Of a stretch of 18,014 nucleotides of DNA, positions 15,197 through 18,014 are shown piece by piece. The position numbers and the translations under genes were made by a program. The stretch's first letter is position 1, and the number at the start of each line of letters is the position of its first letter. The notes beneath the pieces are model-generated. The model saw nothing but the letters and a program-made list of their open reading frames with translations, ran no database searches and was not told the DNA's origin. The stretch spans positions 1 through 18,014 of the forward strand of contig JAEDGK010000035.1 in the NCBI GenBank assembly GCA_016297555.1. The letters run 5' to 3'. This DNA is from Clostridiaceae bacterium (GTDB lineage: Bacteria > Bacillota > Clostridia > Oscillospirales > Acutalibacteraceae).

Positions 15197-16768
15197 TTAA
15201 TATTTAACATGTTCTCTCTTGATTTTGTTTGTTGTTGTTTTCGGGAACGGTGTTTCTCTCAAACGAAGCATAGCAATTTCTTTTTCGGGCTTTTCTCCTG
15301 CGTTGGCTTCTTTAATTCTTTCTTTGAGATATGCTTCAATATCGTCAATACCCATCATTGCCGCAAACTCCCTATCGGGAAAAATTTCTGCAACGATTTT
15401 GTCGTTTTCGGCACTGACGACAATTTCTTTAATCACCTTTTCGTCTGCAAATTTCTTTTCAAGCTCCTCGGGAGAAACATTTTCTCCGTTTGAAAGAATG
15501 ATAAGATTTTTAATTCTTCCCGTGACATAAAGATGCTCTCCGTCGTCGCAGAATCTGCCGAGGTCGCCTGTTTTGAGATATCCGTCGGGAGTGAAAACCG
15601 CCGCAGTTTCTTCGGGCTTTTTGTAATATCCCATCATAACCGATTTGCCTTTAACCTGAATTTCGCCGTCAAGTATTCTCACATCGCATATGCTTTTCAT
15701 GATTCTTCCGCTTGAATCCTTACATTCATCGCCGTAATCAGCAGTTGTGATTTTTGGGCTTGTCTCCGTCATTCCGTAGCCCTGGCGCAGCATAATGCCG
15801 TGCTTTTCATATTCGGCAATAAGCCCGGGCGCAAGGTAAGCGCCGCCGACTGCAATCCAGCGAATGTTTTTGCCGAATACCTTTTCAGCCGCCTGCCTGT
15901 CGGTAAGCTCCGGGAATTTCTTGTGAAGAATGGCAACCTTTCTGATTAAGGTTTCGCAAATCATCGGAACCAATCTCATTGTTGTGGGTTGAAAAACAGA
16001 GAGACTTCTGCCGATATTGCCGATATCTCCGTTGAGGCACACGGTCAAGCCGTCAAGCAAGGGCTTGAAATAATCGCAGGAGAAGCAAAAAATGTGATGC
16101 ATGGGCAAAACGGAAAGATAAACATCGTCATCGGCAAGCTCCAGCTCGCGATAAGTTATGTTTGCAATAAGATTTTCGGAAGAGAGCATAACGCCTTTTC
16201 TTACTCCCGTTGTGCCCGAGGTATAGATAATTGCCGCGCACTCGGAGGGATTAAGCTCGATTTCTGACAGAGGCGCGTAAACAGAGTCGGAATTGTATCT
16301 GCGGTAAATATCGTCAAACCAATCCGCATCGCCCATATTTACAACAGTTTTCAGCTTATGATATCTTTTTTGTATTTCTTTTGCACTGTTCTCATAAGCG
16401 TTTTCATAGAAGAGCGCGTCAATGTCGCCGTCCTCAAAAAGCTCGCAGGCTTCGTCAACGGAGGTGTTGGGCGCAAAGGGAACAAAAACATTGCCGCTGA
16501 CAAGGGTGCCGGTCAGAGCGGTTATGTATTCATATGTGGTTTTTCCGATAACTGCAATATGCATTTTTTGGGGGCATATATCTCTTATATAGCGGCAAAC
16601 GGCAAGGCTGTTTTCGCGAAGGTCAATAAAGCTTTTCTCGATTATTTCCTCACCGATGAGATATTTAATAAAAGGCTTTCTTCCGTATAAATCCGCACTG
16701 TTATCAATCAAATCTCTGACGGTGTGGATTCTTGAATAATAGTCTCTTGAGTTGCTTGCACAGTTCAT
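15197..16768 (-). CDS. AMP-forming acyl/aryl acid ligase (ANL superfamily)
   Basis: Activates a carboxylic acid as an adenylate and passes it to CoA or, given its neighbours, to the carrier protein. From the ATG at 16768 it has 523 residues, a full-length ANL enzyme. The phosphate loop is YTSGTTGVRKG (182-192); GYGMTET is at 330-336, TGDLG at 400-404, GRIKNLIILSNGENVSPEE at 418-436, and the C-terminal catalytic lysine is probably K515 in TTTNKIKR. A GGGGGG tract lies 5 bases before this ATG. The frame extends 31 codons upstream, but those would begin before the predicted transcription start, so I reject them. It resembles long-chain fatty acid ligases more than amino-acid-activating domains, by eye. 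It is the first gene of the operon. Confidence 0.92.
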   Translation of the reverse strand: MNCASNSRDYYSRIHTVRDLIDNSADLYGRKPFIKYLIGEEIIEKSFIDLRENSLAVCRYIRDICPQKMHIAVIGKTTYEYITALTGTLVSGNVFVPFAPNTSVDEACELFEDGDIDALFYENAYENSAKEIQKRYHKLKTVVNMGDADWFDDIYRRYNSDSVYAPLSEIELNPSECAAIIYTSGTTGVRKGVMLSSENLIANITYRELELADDDVYLSVLPMHHIFCFSCDYFKPLLDGLTVCLNGDIGNIGRSLSVFQPTTMRLVPMICETLIRKVAILHKKFPELTDRQAAEKVFGKNIRWIAVGGAYLAPGLIAEYEKHGIMLRQGYGMTETSPKITTADYGDECKDSSGRIMKSICDVRILDGEIQVKGKSVMMGYYKKPEETAAVFTPDGYLKTGDLGRFCDDGEHLYVTGRIKNLIILSNGENVSPEELEKKFADEKVIKEIVVSAENDKIVAEIFPDREFAAMMGIDDIEAYLKERIKEANAGEKPEKEIAMLRLRETPFPKTTTNKIKREHVKY

Positions 16769-16796
16769 AAAAACCCCCCAATGATTTGGCAGCGTA

Positions 16797-16816
16797 AAGG
16801 CTGATATTTTAGCCTT
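16797..16816. promoter_or_regulatory. Inverted repeat at the transcription start of the ligase operon
   Basis: aaggct (16797-16802) and agcctt (16811-16816) form a 6-bp dyad with an 8-base spacer. It abuts the -10 element and covers the expected start of transcription near 16810. It could be a repressor site or a short 5' hairpin in the message. Confidence 0.4.
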
Positions 16817-16845
16817 ATGATATCCAAGACAGGCAAAATTGTAAA
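16817..16845 (-). promoter_or_regulatory. Promoter of the ligase-condensation-ACP-PPTase operon
   Basis: On the minus strand TTTACA (16840-16845) and TATCAT (16817-16822) are separated by 17 bases. Transcription would begin about 40 bases before the ligase ATG. It is a good sigma-A match. Confidence 0.65.
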
Positions 16846-16902
16846 CAGACAAAACCGACAAAAAGTCTAATAACCGACAAAAATCATCAAATTTTTGTCG
16901 GT
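16846..16902. repeat. Short repeats of the 9-mer CMGACAAAA upstream of the ligase promoter
   Basis: The 9-mer c(a/c)gacaaaa occurs at 16846-16854, 16855-16863 and 16874-16882, and inverted at 16894-16902. The first copy abuts the -35 element. Spacing is 9, 19 and about 20 bases, close to one or two helix turns. The last two copies also form the arms of the hairpin at 16871-16904. Confidence 0.6.
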
Positions 16903-16904
16903 TA
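16871..16904 (-). terminator. Perfect 14-bp hairpin after the YuiD-like gene, probable terminator
   Basis: taaccgacaaaaat (16871-16884) pairs perfectly with atttttgtcggtta (16891-16904) around a 6-base loop. It lies 42 bases after the YuiD-like stop codon. On the minus strand it is followed by TTAGACTTTTTG, so the T-tract is displaced. It probably ends the upstream message but may also act as a binding site. Confidence 0.6.
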
Positions 16905-16946
16905 TGTGTAATTTTGTAAAATATTAAGTTTTATTTATGATACTTA

Positions 16947-17405
16947 TTAGTTGAATATTCCTACACATTTTACCCAAAAGAGAGAAACGCATACGCCTAC
17001 GATAAACCCGCCTATGATTTCGGGAATTGTGTGCCCCTCAACCTTTTTGACATCTTCAACTCCGTCTCCGCAAACCTTGCCCTGAAGTCGGTTGAAAGCG
17101 TCGGTCAGCCTGCTTATCGGCAGCCTGACTTTGAAAGCGTCAAACATAACAATAAAGGCAAAAATACCGCAGGCGGCAAAAAGGTCGGTGTCAAATCCGC
17201 TGTGAAGCCCGACGCAGCCGCAAAGGGCAATAACCGTTGCCGTGTGGGAGCTGGGCATTCCGCCGAGCTTAAAGAGTGTTCCTATTGTAACCCTGCCGCA
17301 GGAAATGCCTTTTTTCTTGTTGTAATAATATGTAACCGTGTTGATTATAACCTTGATAAGCTGGGCGATGAACCAAGCATTAAGACACACAAAAAAGATT
17401 TTCAT
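16947..17405 (-). CDS. YuiD/DUF212 family membrane protein related to PAP2 phosphatases
   Basis: A 152-residue protein of the DUF212 family (divergent PAP2, acid-phosphatase/vanadium haloperoxidase-related), a normal length. The conserved GGMPSSHTA motif is at 48-56, VMFDAFKVR at 86-94 and EGHTIPEIIGG with H125 at 123-133. Four to five hydrophobic segments are visible. In true PAP2 enzymes the SxxH motif belongs to the phosphatase active site; the biochemical function of DUF212 proteins is not settled. AGGAG lies 11 bases before the ATG. It has its own promoter and lies between the ligase operon and the divergent second ligase gene. A lipid-phosphate role would fit but is inference. Confidence 0.88.
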   Translation of the reverse strand: MKIFFVCLNAWFIAQLIKVIINTVTYYYNKKKGISCGRVTIGTLFKLGGMPSSHTATVIALCGCVGLHSGFDTDLFAACGIFAFIVMFDAFKVRLPISRLTDAFNRLQGKVCGDGVEDVKKVEGHTIPEIIGGFIVGVCVSLFWVKCVGIFN

Positions 17406-17444
17406 TCCTTTAATTTCTCCTCATCAGAAAACATAATTCAGTTA

Positions 17445-17473
17445 ATCATACACTATTGCCTGAAAAATTGCAA
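17445..17473 (-). promoter_or_regulatory. Promoter of the YuiD-like gene
   Basis: On the minus strand TTGCAA (17468-17473) and TATGAT (17445-17450) are 17 bases apart, about 40 bases before the start codon. The -35 element overlaps the dyad at 17453-17476. Confidence 0.7.
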
Positions 17474-17476
17474 TAG
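17453..17476. promoter_or_regulatory. Dyad between the divergent promoters, candidate operator
   Basis: ctattgc (17453-17459) and gcaatag (17470-17476) form a perfect 7-bp inverted repeat with a 10-base spacer. It covers the spacer and -35 of the leftward promoter and ends 7 bases before the -35 of the rightward one, a good position for a shared regulator. Confidence 0.45.
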
Positions 17477-17483
17477 ATATTTG

Positions 17484-17512
17484 TTGAAAATTCGGAAAAA
17501 TTATGGTATTAT
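17484..17512 (+). promoter_or_regulatory. Promoter of the rightward ligase gene
   Basis: TTGAAA (17484-17489) and TATTAT (17507-17512) are 17 bases apart, and a TG one base before the -10 makes it an extended -10. Transcription would start near 17519, giving a leader of about 48 bases. Confidence 0.8.
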
Positions 17513-17566
17513 TATCGACAGATTGTTGCTTGACTGGCGAAAAATGAATAGAAACGGGGGATAAAG

Positions 17567-18014
17567 TTGAAAAAGCAGCATCAGAATATGGGTAATAAAA
17601 ACATACCCGAATATTCAACAATAAAAGAAATTGTCGTTAAAGGAACCGCAATGGGCGGCGATAAAAAGCAGTTTGTGTTCCTTGATAAAAACAAAAATGA
17701 GTGCACAAGGAACTATAATCAGTCCTGGCGCGAAATTTCATCAATCGGCACATTTTTCTTTCTTCACGGCTTAAAAAATCAAACGAAAATTGCGATTATC
17801 GGCGAAAACTGCTATGAGTGGATGGTAGCTTATTATGCAACTCTCTGCGGCGGCAACATTACCGTTCCCATGGATTGCAAGCTTCCCGCAGACGACCTTG
17901 CCGATCAGCTTATCCGCTGTGACTGCGACGCTTTGGTTTACACAGAAAAGTTTGAAGAAATGGTTAAAGGCTTCAAGGCTAATCCTCAGATGCCCGTTAA
18001 GCAGTATTTCTGCA
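17567..18014 (+). CDS. Second AMP-forming acyl ligase (ANL superfamily), N-terminal part only
   Basis: The frame is open from a TTG at 17567 to the window end, giving 149 complete codons of a protein that should be about 500 residues or more. I choose TTG because GGGGG lies 6 bases before it; the in-frame ATG at 17588 has no ribosome-binding site. The visible part is the N-terminal subdomain of acyl-CoA-synthetase-like enzymes: WREISSIGTFFFLHGL, KIAIIGENCYEWMVAYYATLC and GGNITVPMDCKLPADDL. These align by eye with the same region of the ligase at 15197-16768 (IAVIGKTTYEYITALTGTLVSG), so the two are paralogues. The ATP-binding motifs lie beyond the window, so activity and substrate cannot be judged. 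Confidence 0.85.
   Translation, partial: MKKQHQNMGNKNIPEYSTIKEIVVKGTAMGGDKKQFVFLDKNKNECTRNYNQSWREISSIGTFFFLHGLKNQTKIAIIGENCYEWMVAYYATLCGGNITVPMDCKLPADDLADQLIRCDCDALVYTEKFEEMVKGFKANPQMPVKQYFC

Noticed and set aside
12937..16768. Dlt operon (D-alanylation of teichoic acids)
   Set aside because: Ligase plus carrier recall DltA and DltC, but there is no DltB (MBOAT) or DltD, and a condensation enzyme and a PPTase are present instead.
16769..16861. Upstream extension of the first ligase by 31 residues
   Set aside because: The extension overlaps the predicted promoter, and the GGGGGG tract supports the ATG at 16768.
16846..16902. Possible CRISPR-like array of short repeats
   Set aside because: The units are only 9 bases with irregular 0-10 base gaps and one inverted copy, and there are no cas genes. 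They fit operator sites or a terminator better.
17031..17564. Open frame of 177 codons on the plus strand reaching up to the second ligase
   Set aside because: It is antisense to the YuiD-like gene and spans both divergent promoters; the minus-strand protein has clear family motifs.

Overview
The window looks like chromosomal DNA from a Gram-positive member of the Clostridia, probably Oscillospiraceae/Ruminococcaceae-like. This rests on purine-rich Shine-Dalgarno sequences close to AGGAGG, sigma-A type promoters, a lipoprotein solute-binding protein feeding an MsmK-type sugar importer, a LysM-G5-M23 cell-wall hydrolase and a non-mevalonate isoprenoid gene. The taxonomic call is inference. Coding density is high: no stretch of 300 bases lacks a gene, and no rRNA, tRNA, IS element or CRISPR array was seen.

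Region 1 (1-5672, all minus strand) is a carbohydrate operon transcribed right to left: lipoprotein solute-binding protein, two permeases, MsmK-type ATPase and MalQ 4-alpha-glucanotransferase, which runs off the left edge. Genes overlap or nearly touch. A GC-rich hairpin sits between the binding-protein gene and the permeases. The order suggests uptake of malto-oligosaccharides followed by cytoplasmic disproportionation.

Region 2 (5781-10880) holds housekeeping and envelope genes: a 724-residue membrane-anchored M23 peptidase with LysM and G5 domains, a solitary dTDP-4-dehydrorhamnose reductase (rfbD), and a divergent pair on the plus strand, a PHP-domain phosphatase followed by ispE. A bidirectional terminator at 10842-10880 separates ispE from the convergent MATE gene.

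Region 3 (10897-12873) is a two-gene membrane operon: a YgjV-like protein overlapping a MATE-family exporter, with its own promoter.

Region 4 (12890-18014) is the most interesting part. A four-gene minus-strand operon encodes a stand-alone AMP-forming acyl ligase, a stand-alone condensation-domain acyltransferase with HHLAFDG, a 73-residue acyl carrier protein and an Sfp-type phosphopantetheinyl transferase, in that order. The last two overlap by ATGA. Upstream are a YuiD/DUF212 (PAP2-related) membrane protein gene and, divergently, the start of a second adenylate-forming enzyme that leaves the window on the right. This looks like a compact split NRPS-like pathway that ligates an activated acyl or aminoacyl group to an acceptor. 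The product is unknown and the locus probably continues beyond position 18014. Several dyads and repeats lie at its promoters and could be operators.
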